A stretch of 64,000 nucleotides of DNA from assembly GCA_002338565.1 (NCBI GenBank), contig DDIN01000013.1:50062-114061 (forward strand), read 5' to 3'. The stretch comes from Hyphomonadaceae bacterium UBA1849. GTDB taxonomy: Bacteria; Pseudomonadota; Alphaproteobacteria; Caulobacterales; Hyphomonadaceae. The position numbers were made by a program, and so were the translations under genes. Positions 46,424-56,056 of the stretch are shown here, one piece after another. Each line of letters opens with the position of its first letter. Positions within the stretch are counted from its first letter, which is position 1. Under the pieces are notes generated by a model that saw only the letters and a list, made by a program, of their open reading frames with translations, ran no database searches and was not told the DNA's origin.

Positions 46424-46743
46424 CTTAAAACCTCCGTCAGGTATGGGTTGCACATGCGAACCTGCCCCTTGGCGAAAGCGGGGTGTGCAAACGGAGGGAA
46501 AAATCGGCGGCGGGCGCAGGGCATGGCGCGAGCCTCGGGAGACCGCTCTATTTTTTACGAAGTGCGCTGAGGGCAGGCTGCCCTAAGTCTATTGCGCAAG
46601 GGATCGAAGCCGACTGGCCGAGACAGCCACCAAGCTGGCTCGGTTTACGACAGCCCGGTCCGATTTCGGATGTACATCGCCCCCAAAAATGGCCACGCAC
46701 TTTTCCGCTCCCTGATTGTTCCGTTTCGGATATAAATGTGTTT
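46424..46743. other. Intergenic region between ardA and HEPN gene
   Basis: No gene is seen in these 320 bp. They contain two copies of TTTCGGAT (46664-46671 and 46724-46731), the second only 12 bp before the next ATG. A G+C-rich stretch near 46500-46540 has no recognisable coding content. Confidence 0.4.
46664..46731. repeat. TTTCGGAT octamer pair shared by island promoters
   Basis: TTTCGGAT occurs at 46664 and 46724, at 56090 upstream of the ABC-3C operon, and in reverse at 56844-56851 upstream of the HTH-ankyrin gene. All four are intergenic and upstream of predicted conflict genes. Two random copies per 64 kb would be expected on both strands together. Confidence 0.35.
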
Positions 46744-47574
46744 ATGACTCAAGCACAAGAAAATGTTGGAAAAACTCTCCCCCAAGCTCAACTCGAAGCG
46801 ATAGCGCAGGCTCTTGGGGATACAGACGATGGCTTAACGAACAGCGAGATTGATCGACTGATCGTGGAATGCCACATGGCTGATCCTGGCCCCGGCACGA
46901 AGTGGAAGCGGATATATAATGCGTTTGCTGAGGTGCAGAACCGCAAGCAAAATCGTACTAACGTACTTGAGTTCATTCGAAGGGCTATGGCGCCAGTTAA
47001 ATATATGAAAGCGCCAGATCGTTTTGAGATCCTTCGTACAAACCTTAATGGGGTTTTGCTCTTTTCCGGGATGGCTGTGGATGATCGAGGGAAGTTAGTT
47101 ACGGCGAAGACTGTAAGCACAATTTCAGATGCCAGGCGTCGTGCAAACGATTTACGAGCTGATCTGAAGGATCGCGGAGTTCACCCAGATGTGTTGGTAT
47201 TCTGCAAGGAGGAGCTTCTCGCAGACAATTACTTTCACGCGGTGCTGGAGGCGACAAAGAGTATCGGTGACAAGCTTCGCGCGAGAACTGGTTTACAAGA
47301 CGACGGAGGGGGACTCGTAGACCGAGCGTTGTGCGGCAGCCCTCCGATGATTGCGATCAACCCTCTTCAAACAGAAAGCCAAAAGTCAGAACAAAAGGGG
47401 TTTGCCAATCTTGTCAAAGGCACATTCGGAATGTTTCGAAATCCAACCGCACATGAAGCGCGCAAGAATTGGAACATGAGCGAAGATGACGCAAAGGACC
47501 TTTTATCTTTGGTCTCTTTAATTCATCGCCGTATTGACGCTTCGCATATGCCTGACAGAACAGTTAAGAACTGA
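46744..47574 (+). CDS. HEPN-type Ymh/TIGR02391 family protein
   Basis: A 276-residue protein. The C-terminal half matches the Ymh (TIGR02391) family: FHAVLEATKSIGDKLR, ALCGSPPMIAINPL and GFANLVKGTFGMFRNPTAHE. The last contains an RNxxxH motif (Arg232 to His237), the catalytic signature of HEPN ribonucleases. The N-terminal 100 residues form a helical domain typical of the longer family members. Genes of this kind are common in mobile elements and near defence loci. The ATG at 46744 gives a normal N terminus; the frame upstream to 46483 is low-complexity intergenic sequence. Confidence 0.75.
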   Translation: MTQAQENVGKTLPQAQLEAIAQALGDTDDGLTNSEIDRLIVECHMADPGPGTKWKRIYNAFAEVQNRKQNRTNVLEFIRRAMAPVKYMKAPDRFEILRTNLNGVLLFSGMAVDDRGKLVTAKTVSTISDARRRANDLRADLKDRGVHPDVLVFCKEELLADNYFHAVLEATKSIGDKLRARTGLQDDGGGLVDRALCGSPPMIAINPLQTESQKSEQKGFANLVKGTFGMFRNPTAHEARKNWNMSEDDAKDLLSLVSLIHRRIDASHMPDRTVKN

Positions 47575-47590
47575 GAAGATGAAGCAGTAA

Positions 47591-48060
47591 TTGGTCAACC
47601 CTTTTTATCTTGATACGCACGCTGAGATGCTCCGTATTGAGATACAAGATTCATGGGAAGACAATGTGAAAACCTTTTGGCTGGGCAATAAAGAGAACCT
47701 TGAAAAGAGGCTTCTCCAAGAACTCGGAGATCATAACTTCGACATCAACCCAAAAAATACGGCGATTGCGGATCATCACCATTTTCAATCGTTTCGTATC
47801 ACAACCAGTTGTACCATCAGGCGTGGTACGCATTTTATCATGGGTACTACTATCCAGCACTCTTAGCCGCCTGTGCTCTGGGAGAGCGAATGCTAAACCA
47901 CATCATGTTTGGGCCTGAGGGACCAGTTCAGCGGCACAGTGCAGTATCAAAGGTCGCCAGAAAGAATTCGCTTGAAAATTGGGACGTTGCGATGAGCACG
48001 CTTGAGGTGTCAACGATAGCGCCCAATGAAAATATAATATGGTATCTTCGAGAGAGATAA
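47591..48060 (+). pseudogene. Frameshifted hypothetical gene
   Basis: Two overlapping frames look like parts of one protein. Frame one (47591-47866) begins MVNPFYLDTHAEMLRIEIQ. Frame two, read from about 47770, gives FSIVSYHNQLYHQAWYAFYH followed by GYYYPALLAACALGERMLNHIM and runs to 48060. A single frameshift around 47770-47790 joins them into a protein of about 155 residues with a helical, aromatic core. The family is not identified. A second lesion near 48060 is possible because conserved-looking sequence continues in another frame. Confidence 0.5.
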
Positions 48061-48104
48061 GTTTGGCTGGCAGCCTATGCAGGAATAATACTGGCTGAGA
48101 GATT

Positions 48105-51100
48105 TCACTCCAGGAATGCCCTCACTAAATCCTTGACCGCTTCCACTGTACGAACATCCCCTAAATTATCTAGGGCTCCGAGGTCTGAAGCGTCGCGTGA
48201 CCGCAAGACTTCAAAAAGCACCTCTCTAATTTGTTGGGAGAGCAGGTCGCCAATAGGCTCTGCTAAGTTTCGCTCCTGATATTCCGCGACTACGATGCAT
48301 AACAAAGCAAGTACAACGCGCCGGTCTTTGTTTGCAGCCAAGCTCTTGGCGAGCGTCATGATCCGCTCATCATCTGGGTGATTGGCAATAAGAAGAGCAA
48401 GCCAGCATGCCAATCTTGGGCGAACGGTAGCGATCACCTGATCAGAGATGCTGTCAAGCAGGCTGAGTTCAACATATTCTTGTTCTACGACCAAAGCTTG
48501 AGCAGCCAGAAAAGGGTGCGGAGGGGCTCCATCATTGGTCGCGATTTCGATCATTTTTTTTTGTCGCGAGGGAGATCCAAACCGCACCATTGCTCGAAGC
48601 AATAGGAGCTTAACGCTGCTATTTTCTGTTTTCTTCAGTGAACTCACAATCCGTGCATAGGCACCGTCCGGAAGGTGTGACTGATCAAGAAGAATTCTGG
48701 CCGCTTTTTCAGCAATTGGATAGTCAACCGTGTGTTCGTGGTAGCGGTGATCGGGAGTCCAAGTGTCGGATGTCAGGTCTATCAAAGCACCTGTATGTGC
48801 TAGATGTGGTTTCGCTTCCAATAAATCTAATAGGTGCTTCCGAACTGTGCTGCTGCTATCATTTCGCATATCAAGAAGCGTCTTTGACAATGGTGCCACA
48901 GAATTCGCAGCTAAAGCATTCATTGCCGCAATGCGGCATCGGGCAAAGTCGTGTTTTAGACCAAATTCAAAGAGATCCGGAGTGCCATTTTGTGCGGCCA
49001 GTTCCATAGCCTTTTCTGCCAAAGAAATGTTTTCTTCTGTAACATCAAACTCTACCGACATCAGATGATAGAGATGGGCGGAAATATTTTCACCAAAGTT
49101 GGCGAGTGTGGTGGCAATGGCGAAGGTAAGTTCTGGGCACACCGTTAGCGGGAAAGACCGAAGACTATCAAGCACCTCTGAAGTCGGTGGTGCGCCTGTA
49201 AGATTCAACAGATGTTTAGCGATCTCTGAGGTCTGTTCGTCAAGGTTACACAAGAGCTTTACGAGTTTCGCCTGTGGTTGCCTTTTTGCTCCCTCATTAT
49301 TTTCCAGATTGCGCTGAATATCCAAGATGAGTTCGAGCATGCGCACTTGTTTGAGGTTTGAGTCAGCTGAAAGTAGTTTATTTAGAAGATCAGGTGCGTG
49401 CTTAATGGCCACAGCAGCAGCATTCGTGCGGACATCTCGATCCTCACTGCCTGAGGACAAGCGCTCATCTAAATGACTTAAAAGCTTCAAGCTAAAATGT
49501 TTCTCGATTGCTTTCCAAAAACGGCCTTCTTGAGGGGCGTCACATGATGCTGCAGCTAGGGCTACCAATTCACTTTCAGAGACCATCTCGGCGCGGCTGA
49601 CTTCATTGATCCAGTCCCAAAGAAGGCTATTCAAGCGAGGGTGCGCGGCCAATCTTTTCCAATTGCCTGTCTGACGGCATGCGACGACATAAGCTTTTGT
49701 GACTTCGCCAGCCGTATGGCAATCTTCCCAGGCTCCTTCTGCATAGTGCTCTTCTGCCTGTTCGTCATAGTCATGGTTGTAGATAGCCAACCAAAATTTT
49801 CGATCATGAGAACTATGTTGACTTTCTTGGAAATCAGCGGCCTCCGCTACAACGGTTTCAAACGCATCAAGATCGACAATAGCGCCTTCTATCAATGTCT
49901 CTGCATTGGTATTGTAGCCGTGCTGAATGATGTCGATGATCCCAGCTTGAAAAGACGGTGTCAGATTGGGAGAGAGCTTCGCAACGACCTCGTGAAAATT
50001 TCCATGAAAAGACCCATTCTTGAACCCAATCAAACGTTCGATATACGTAGCGCATATGATATGAGTATATGGTGCGGAAGAAATCCATTCATACCATTGG
50101 GGTGAACGCTTAGGTTCTTTCCAGGACGATAGATTAAACCACTGTCTGTCAACCGGGCTGCTGTCGAGCCATCTTGCCAGTTCTGCGACAGCGCATTTCT
50201 CGGAACCAGCTGCGATGGCCAGTTTTAGATCGTCGCGAAAAGTACTGTCAGCCGTAGCCAGTCGGCATTCAAGCCAATGATCAATTTGGGCCTGAGCATT
50301 TTCTGATATTTTAATCTTCAATTTTTCGATTGGAAATGTGGCAGCGCATGTGAGAACGGCAGTTTCTAACCACCAATCATCGTCTGTTGCAGCATCAAGC
50401 GCGATGAGCGACTCTATGAGATAGTTGATCGCCCGCGTCGCTTGTCTAGGTTTTTCTAGTGTTGCCTTTTCCAAACCAGCTTCCACGCGGGGGTGAGAGC
50501 AGCTCAAAACAGAATCGTCGCGTTTAAGATTACGACCAGTGATCAAAAAATCTACGAATGCCTCAAGTTTATCTTCAAAGGTCTTGTCCCGATCAATCAA
50601 TTCCCATTCGAGTTCACTGATGACACCAAATGGAATGCGTTTTCGCGCTTTCATTAGTGCCCATATTACAGCGGTTTGAGCCCAGCTCTCCCGCTGACTT
50701 ATCCCATTGAGCAGCGAATTCTCTATCGCGCCTTCGGAGGCCTCCCTGAGGCAGCGCCGCAGGTGAGTTGCCTCGTTCTCACCGTCGAGAGGTCCCGATG
50801 CGACGCCGCTGAAGAAGCGCTCAATCTCCAAAGGTAGCAGCAAACTGTCTATGGCATCCTTCTGATATTTGAGGGCCGTAACCTGATTGACATATGGGAG
50901 GGATGTCAGTCTGTTTTCAAACAGACGAATACGGTCACTCTTTGTATAATTTTCATCCACAAGCTTAATCGCGAAGCGGTCATCAAGAGTCTTTAAGCCT
51001 GCCTCCAGCATCATGTCCGAACGGCTGGTGATGACAAATCTTTTGTCTGAGGAAGCTGAGGCGAGAATTTCGTTAATGGAGTCGTTCCAGGGCTTCGACT

Positions 51101-52073
51101 GGGGATCGAGTCTATACTTTCCCCATGGGTCTTCGATCTCATAAACAACTGGTCCTATGTCTTGATCGTCCCTAATCTGCTCGGGCCCGCCCCGAACACG
51201 TTCATGCCGAATGCCCGGAATTTCTTCCTTCAGCCCTGCAACGAGCGCTTTTGCCGTTGTGGTTTTTCCAGTTCCTGATGGGCCGGTAATAACAACAGCA
51301 TTTCTCGAATTGAGTTTTTCTTTAATCGCATCCCAATTCGTAGGGGGCACGAAGTCCTTGGCGTCGTCAGATATTCCGTCATACCCATTGTGGTCACGAA
51401 TGGTGCGAATAACCTCATCGCGGGTCCAAACGCCATTTCCGGCACCGCGCATTCTATCGAGAGCATCATTTCCAAGAGTTGCTATGCACTCACTGACTTT
51501 GCTGTACGGAACTCGAAACCGTTCAGTCAGTCGCTTTTCAAGACGAGCATCGAGCAACTCATCATTCAGGGCATTCCAAACAGCTAGACGTCCAGGTGCG
51601 TCTGCTGGCAAGAGCGCTGCAATTTTAGTTGGAATTGATGTAACTCGACTCCACTGGTTGTGACCTTCGACCGCCAGGTCTCTCGCGACTCCTGTTAAAT
51701 CAGCGGACGTCACGAGCAGGTAGTTGATAGCGGGGTCTTTTAGGCGATCCTTGGGCTTTATGCGCTTTTCGCCATGCGCCAATAATCTGCGTAGGTCGCC
51801 TTCGGTCCATGGTCCAGTCGTTTTGCGTTTGCATTGTACCACAAGGCGTCGAGTTCCAATCTTGATCGACTGGGTTAAAGCGTCTGGTTCGTCCGCGATC
51901 TCGGTTTCAAGATCCTCTTCTGAGGCAGGCTCAAGAATGATACGGTCGGTGACTTGCGTGTAAGCCAGCAAGTCCAAAGCAAAAAGTATGGAAACTTTGA
52001 CCTGATACCAATACCCATCCAGTGCCGTACCGGCACTTGTTGAATTATTGGATGGTTCTTCAGGTTTGGTCAT
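48105..52073 (-). CDS. Nuclease-STAND NTPase, Avs-like anti-phage protein
   Basis: A 1322-residue protein. Residues 15-100 resemble the Cap4/DUF4297 PD-(D/E)xK nuclease: GYWYQVKVSILFALDLL, acidic residues at 48-58 (EPASEEDLE) and the catalytic-type VVQCKRK (Gln80-Cys-Lys82). A STAND P-loop NTPase follows, with Walker A GPSGTGKTT (264-272), a Walker B-like strand VVYEIED (about 309-315) and sensor-like FVITSRSD. Residues 550-1322 are helical repeats of HEAT type. This nuclease-NTPase-sensor layout is that of Avs proteins, which recognise phage proteins and then degrade DNA. It has its own start 359 bp from the ABC-3C operon. Confidence 0.78.
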   Translation of the reverse strand: MTKPEEPSNNSTSAGTALDGYWYQVKVSILFALDLLAYTQVTDRIILEPASEEDLETEIADEPDALTQSIKIGTRRLVVQCKRKTTGPWTEGDLRRLLAHGEKRIKPKDRLKDPAINYLLVTSADLTGVARDLAVEGHNQWSRVTSIPTKIAALLPADAPGRLAVWNALNDELLDARLEKRLTERFRVPYSKVSECIATLGNDALDRMRGAGNGVWTRDEVIRTIRDHNGYDGISDDAKDFVPPTNWDAIKEKLNSRNAVVITGPSGTGKTTTAKALVAGLKEEIPGIRHERVRGGPEQIRDDQDIGPVVYEIEDPWGKYRLDPQSKPWNDSINEILASASSDKRFVITSRSDMMLEAGLKTLDDRFAIKLVDENYTKSDRIRLFENRLTSLPYVNQVTALKYQKDAIDSLLLPLEIERFFSGVASGPLDGENEATHLRRCLREASEGAIENSLLNGISQRESWAQTAVIWALMKARKRIPFGVISELEWELIDRDKTFEDKLEAFVDFLITGRNLKRDDSVLSCSHPRVEAGLEKATLEKPRQATRAINYLIESLIALDAATDDDWWLETAVLTCAATFPIEKLKIKISENAQAQIDHWLECRLATADSTFRDDLKLAIAAGSEKCAVAELARWLDSSPVDRQWFNLSSWKEPKRSPQWYEWISSAPYTHIICATYIERLIGFKNGSFHGNFHEVVAKLSPNLTPSFQAGIIDIIQHGYNTNAETLIEGAIVDLDAFETVVAEAADFQESQHSSHDRKFWLAIYNHDYDEQAEEHYAEGAWEDCHTAGEVTKAYVVACRQTGNWKRLAAHPRLNSLLWDWINEVSRAEMVSESELVALAAASCDAPQEGRFWKAIEKHFSLKLLSHLDERLSSGSEDRDVRTNAAAVAIKHAPDLLNKLLSADSNLKQVRMLELILDIQRNLENNEGAKRQPQAKLVKLLCNLDEQTSEIAKHLLNLTGAPPTSEVLDSLRSFPLTVCPELTFAIATTLANFGENISAHLYHLMSVEFDVTEENISLAEKAMELAAQNGTPDLFEFGLKHDFARCRIAAMNALAANSVAPLSKTLLDMRNDSSSTVRKHLLDLLEAKPHLAHTGALIDLTSDTWTPDHRYHEHTVDYPIAEKAARILLDQSHLPDGAYARIVSSLKKTENSSVKLLLLRAMVRFGSPSRQKKMIEIATNDGAPPHPFLAAQALVVEQEYVELSLLDSISDQVIATVRPRLACWLALLIANHPDDERIMTLAKSLAANKDRRVVLALLCIVVAEYQERNLAEPIGDLLSQQIREVLFEVLRSRDASDLGALDNLGDVRTVEAVKDLVRAFLE

Positions 52074-52432
52074 AGCAGAATATCAATCAGGTTTGCGTGG
52101 ATCTAAAGTGGGTAGCTCAACACCGGATAGAGCTCTACATAGTTGGAGAACACACTAACAGAAATTGGTAATTATTATAAGAATCAATGTTTTGTCATGC
52201 CAAATACTTCATCTCAGATTTGACAAATACAAGTCAGAAATATGCTGTCGGGGTGTGCCACACAGTGAGATTGGAACGAGTTCCCTTGGCTCCCTCGCTC
52301 ATTTCTATGCTGTATAAAAATTGGATTTTTGAGGTCACGGCCCTAATTAAATAAAATCATTGGTCCCAAGGCTAAACCGACTATATCTCGTTTGAAGGAA
52401 GCTCTGCTTAACAGAGTCCGCGACAGCGGATA
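52074..52432. other. A+T-rich gap between STAND gene and ABC-3C operon
   Basis: No reading frame, RNA gene or strong hairpin is visible in these 359 bp. It must hold the promoter of the STAND gene and the end of the ABC-3C transcript. Confidence 0.4.
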
Positions 52433-54391
52433 TCAAGAATCAATCCAAGATCTGGGAACGAGCGCTTCTCCATCACGCCATTCAGCTGCTAGGGTCACCC
52501 CTTCAAGCTCGCCCCAAACGTCAGGCCCCGCATGATCTAGGATGATCGCTTGAAGTCGGCCTTTCGCTCTTACGATTTCCTCGCCTATCGACTCAAATAC
52601 AGACCTTACGGCTGAAACATCCTGATCGCGGCTCCTGCCGGTAGCTTCCTCGTCATGGGCTTCAAAGCCCGACGGAAAATAAACTTGGCTTGGCTGATCA
52701 TATATCAAGAAGCCAGGAACGGCGTGGTTCGGCATAGTGAGAAAGAAACGCTGCAAAGACAGTGTCACCGCAACATGGTATGCGAGCCAGTTCGCGCCGC
52801 TGCCAATTTCCCAAAGGTAATCATTCCTGTCCGGATGAGCTACCTGTATTGTTAAGTCGTCAATTAGCAGTCTTATCGGAATATCTGGCCACTCACCGTC
52901 GAGTTTCGGAAGAATTGTCGAAGCCATTTGCGCGACATTTCTCAGCGCATTTTCAGTTCTGCGGCGAACATCCGCTTCAGAATATAGTCTGCGTTGTTCC
53001 TCTATTTTTTGCTCTAACAAAGCGATTTCATTGGCTTGATCAGCGCCATCGTCTGCGCGCTCGAATGTTTCTATTGCTTGTTCCAGACGTCCAATAAATC
53101 GTTCGACACGATCCTGCCTATACGTTGCCGCATGCACTTCATCGGACTGTCGCTCCAACATTGTTATTTCTTGCCGAATAGCCGCGAGTTGCTTTGTTGC
53201 TTCTTCCACTTCGTTTCGAAGGCGCAGGCGTTCTCGGTCAAAAGTATCCGACATAGCAGGTTGAGAGTGGAGTTGTATTTCCGCTCCTGCAAGCGCCTGC
53301 ACAAGCTTATCTAGTTTTTCTCGACTATCTGAGATGGATGCTATTGGATCTTCTATATCCTGCGTTTTAGATTTGAGCCAAGTGGACAAGCTTAGCCGCT
53401 CTTGCTGAATTCTTATCGCTTCTCCGAATCGCTCGCTGCTTTCTACAAGATTCTGCAACTCTTTTAAGCGTTGACGTTTGACAGATAGCACTGCCGCCAA
53501 ATCACTCTCTTTAGTTTGAAGCTCTTCAAGCTGCTTTAGTGATGGGTCTATCGAATCCATTGTTACAAAAGCTGTCCTAGAGTTGGTTTCGGTAGCCCTC
53601 TCGAGCAAATCTATGACTCTATCCACATCATCTTCTGGAACTTCGGTATCGGTAGGCAACAATCCCAATTCGATAGCATGATGAAGCCAACCCCTGGTTT
53701 CCGTTTGCCAAGAGCGCACTGCATTCCGGATTGATTTCAAAGCCGATTCTGCAAGGCGCAACTGCTTCCTAAGAAAATCGAGTTCCGCCTTGGCGGCCAG
53801 CATTTCCGAAGTGAGAGCGCCTAGCACATAGGGAAAGATCGCTTTAAGTTTTTCGCGGTGCTCCGAAGAGTCGGCATTGAAATATAGCGCAAGAGGGTTT
53901 GCAACGATGTACTGGGGCTGAAAATTGAATGCTATGAGATCGCGAAAGCCCACTCTAGCGTGAAAACTGCTTTCCGATGTAGGGTCTATTCGTAGGCTAG
54001 ATAATCCAGCCAACGTATCAAGTTTTCGTTTTACAGCATCAGCAGTGATATTTTTTTCTGGGGTAGAATCTGGAATATCAATTTCGTCGCCCTCTAGCAA
54101 AAACATATCGCTGGTTTGTTTAGCATCCCCAGGTTCTCGGCGGGCCAATAATTTTAGCCCTTCAATTGTCTCAACAACAATGCCAAACCACGAGCAAGCA
54201 TCACGTATTACGCCTACAGGAATACTGCACTTGCCTGAGCCAAGGCAGTAATCGATTATCGGAATAACTGCAGATTTACCTGTCTTTGAGTCGCCACTGA
54301 TAATATTGACGAGTCCGGGCTCAAAATCCAAAATCCTGGGCGGAAAACCCTTTTTTGACCACAGAACGATGCTTCTAATTTGAAAGTGCAT
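52433..54391 (-). CDS. ABC-3C system SMC-like ATPase (DUF3732)
   Basis: A 652-residue SMC/Rad50-like ATPase. The Walker A motif is SGDSKTGKS (residues 32-40), within IISGDSKTGKSAVIPIIDYCL, the DUF3732 signature. Residues about 190-480 are coiled coil. The C-terminal lobe has a signature-like EIGSGANWLAYHVAVTLSLQ and a Walker B-like FLIYDQPSQVYFP, in which Gln replaces the usual Glu after Asp, as in this family. It is the last gene of a three-gene operon, 3 bp after the middle component. In ABC-3C systems the ATPase is thought to sense invading nucleoprotein and license the effector. Confidence 0.83.
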   Translation of the reverse strand: MHFQIRSIVLWSKKGFPPRILDFEPGLVNIISGDSKTGKSAVIPIIDYCLGSGKCSIPVGVIRDACSWFGIVVETIEGLKLLARREPGDAKQTSDMFLLEGDEIDIPDSTPEKNITADAVKRKLDTLAGLSSLRIDPTSESSFHARVGFRDLIAFNFQPQYIVANPLALYFNADSSEHREKLKAIFPYVLGALTSEMLAAKAELDFLRKQLRLAESALKSIRNAVRSWQTETRGWLHHAIELGLLPTDTEVPEDDVDRVIDLLERATETNSRTAFVTMDSIDPSLKQLEELQTKESDLAAVLSVKRQRLKELQNLVESSERFGEAIRIQQERLSLSTWLKSKTQDIEDPIASISDSREKLDKLVQALAGAEIQLHSQPAMSDTFDRERLRLRNEVEEATKQLAAIRQEITMLERQSDEVHAATYRQDRVERFIGRLEQAIETFERADDGADQANEIALLEQKIEEQRRLYSEADVRRRTENALRNVAQMASTILPKLDGEWPDIPIRLLIDDLTIQVAHPDRNDYLWEIGSGANWLAYHVAVTLSLQRFFLTMPNHAVPGFLIYDQPSQVYFPSGFEAHDEEATGRSRDQDVSAVRSVFESIGEEIVRAKGRLQAIILDHAGPDVWGELEGVTLAAEWRDGEALVPRSWIDS

Positions 54392-54394
54392 TTA

Positions 54395-54889
54395 TCAGGC
54401 CTCGACTCGCAGCAATGTAAATACCTGCGCAGGCTCAAGACGCGCGAACCATTTTCCGAGCTTCTGCACACCACTCATTTGCTTTTTTAACCGCTGCGGG
54501 ATTTTTGGAGCGCGAGAGGCGTTACTTCTGAGCCTTGCTTCTTCATAATTGATGCTAATGAGGCGGGCTGAAATGCCTGTCCCAATGGACTCGAGCGTTA
54601 GCTCACGCATTTGGATAGCGCGATCATGAAGGGAGTACAGAAGCTCGCGTTTCTCGCTCAGTTTTTTAGTAAGTTGCGTCAAACCTGAGCTCTGATTAGT
54701 TGAGCTAATCAGTGCTAATGTTTCAGAATGCAGGGCCAGCGGTAAGATGAGAAAACAATGAGGTAGTAAAACGTTATCGGTCAAATTCTCATCTTGGAAC
54801 GCAATGCCAAACTGCCAAAGCAACAATGATCCAAAAGCTGGGTTTTGCACCAAAGCTACAGTTGAGAGAGAGTCGTCAGGGTTAGTCAC
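54395..54889 (-). CDS. ABC-3C system middle component
   Basis: A 164-residue protein. NPAFGSLLLWQFGIAF near the N terminus, the strand LLPHCFLILPLALHSET and SSGLTQLTKKLSEKRELL match the typical pattern of ABC-three-component middle components (often annotated so). It lies 3 bp after the effector gene and 3 bp before the ATPase gene, so subunits are translated together. Its role is thought to be bridging the ATPase and effector. Confidence 0.8.
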   Translation of the reverse strand: MTNPDDSLSTVALVQNPAFGSLLLWQFGIAFQDENLTDNVLLPHCFLILPLALHSETLALISSTNQSSGLTQLTKKLSEKRELLYSLHDRAIQMRELTLESIGTGISARLISINYEEARLRSNASRAPKIPQRLKKQMSGVQKLGKWFARLEPAQVFTLLRVEA

Positions 54890-54892
54890 AAT

Positions 54893-56056
54893 CTAACTCC
54901 CCGGAAACATGGTTTTGAATTCGGGGTGCCAACCAAGACGGCAATTCTCGGCCAGACAGTTGTATTCTCCACTTACGAAATAAGTTGGAACAGTCCTCCC
55001 TTCTAGGGGAAACTGTAGATCTGCGCATCGTCTGTAAAGCCGCCGACCACGATCTTGAGGGCTACAACTTGCATGGACATCTTCGATCTCGTCGCGCATC
55101 AAACCATGACGCCGAACAAGCGCGCCGTCCATCTCATCCAGGCTATGTTCAACGATCTCTCCGTCAGCAGCCCAGTTGGTCTTATCAGCTGTAGTTCGGA
55201 GAAAATCACTTATCGCAGATGCGAGAAGTGTTTCAGAGGCTTCAACGGCCTCGAGCTGCTTCACGAACAGTGGACGACTAATTTTAATTCCTTCGATTTG
55301 CTGCTCTGCAGGCATTGCCGTGGTTGAATTCAGCAAGTTTGAAAAATCATATTTTCGCACAAACGCTTGAAACTTTTTTTGAAATGTAGCGCTATCGAGT
55401 ATTGGCGTATTCTTTGCCCTTATGAGCTTTTCAACCCCATCCTTTGCTAAACCGATAGCTGCTGAACAGAAATCGTCCAATGATGTATCGGGCAGCGTCG
55501 CACGCAATTTCGATTTGATAGGCTCTAGTGGGCACGGTTCTGACAAGAATTCGAAGCGCTTGATGACCGCAAGGCAAATGCTATCGTCGTGTGAAAGAAA
55601 TCGTGAGATTTGGGGCTCAGCGCCCACTCCCTTTTTTCCAATAAAATTCGATTTTTTGAATTCAGTTAGAAAGTCCTCAGCGGCTTGATCAGTAGTTGCG
55701 GCGGTTAACTTTTCGACGAGATCGCCTTGCTTAAACGGTGTAACATAATATCGGAAAATTGCTTTCTCGCTATCGACGGAGCCTGCGGCGCATAGGTCAG
55801 CCCAATTTGCCAAACTCTTCCATAATTCGGGCGATCGGTCTGATGCGGGGTTGCCCGAAAGAGCGCTTTTGCATTGCTCAAGGGTCGTATCGCCATTTTG
55901 ATAATGGACGCTCGTATCGTCTAAGTGTTCAAGGGAGACTGCGTCACCTGGCGATGTATCAAGCAAATGAAAGCAAAGCCGGACAGGCTGAAGAGCATAT
56001 CCTAGGTAAGGGCCAGGTACGGACGTTTTAGGTTTTTCCAGCTCTACTGTTGTCAT
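54893..56056 (-). CDS. ABC-3C system effector: nuclease domain plus CTD
   Basis: A 387-residue effector. Residues 12-70 look like a Cap4-type PD-(D/E)xK nuclease: GYALQPVRLCFHLLD, Glu43 and Asp46/47 in SLEHLDD, and EQCK (Glu60, Lys63). Residues about 260-387 are the ABC-3C C-terminal domain that binds the partner subunits, ending in Cys/His-containing LAENCRLGWHPEFKTMF. The ATG at 56056 follows a run of seven G and gives a proper N terminus; a TTG at 56080 is an alternative. First gene of the operon. TTTCGGAT occurs 34 bp upstream. Confidence 0.8.
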   Translation of the reverse strand: MTTVELEKPKTSVPGPYLGYALQPVRLCFHLLDTSPGDAVSLEHLDDTSVHYQNGDTTLEQCKSALSGNPASDRSPELWKSLANWADLCAAGSVDSEKAIFRYYVTPFKQGDLVEKLTAATTDQAAEDFLTEFKKSNFIGKKGVGAEPQISRFLSHDDSICLAVIKRFEFLSEPCPLEPIKSKLRATLPDTSLDDFCSAAIGLAKDGVEKLIRAKNTPILDSATFQKKFQAFVRKYDFSNLLNSTTAMPAEQQIEGIKISRPLFVKQLEAVEASETLLASAISDFLRTTADKTNWAADGEIVEHSLDEMDGALVRRHGLMRDEIEDVHASCSPQDRGRRLYRRCADLQFPLEGRTVPTYFVSGEYNCLAENCRLGWHPEFKTMFPGS

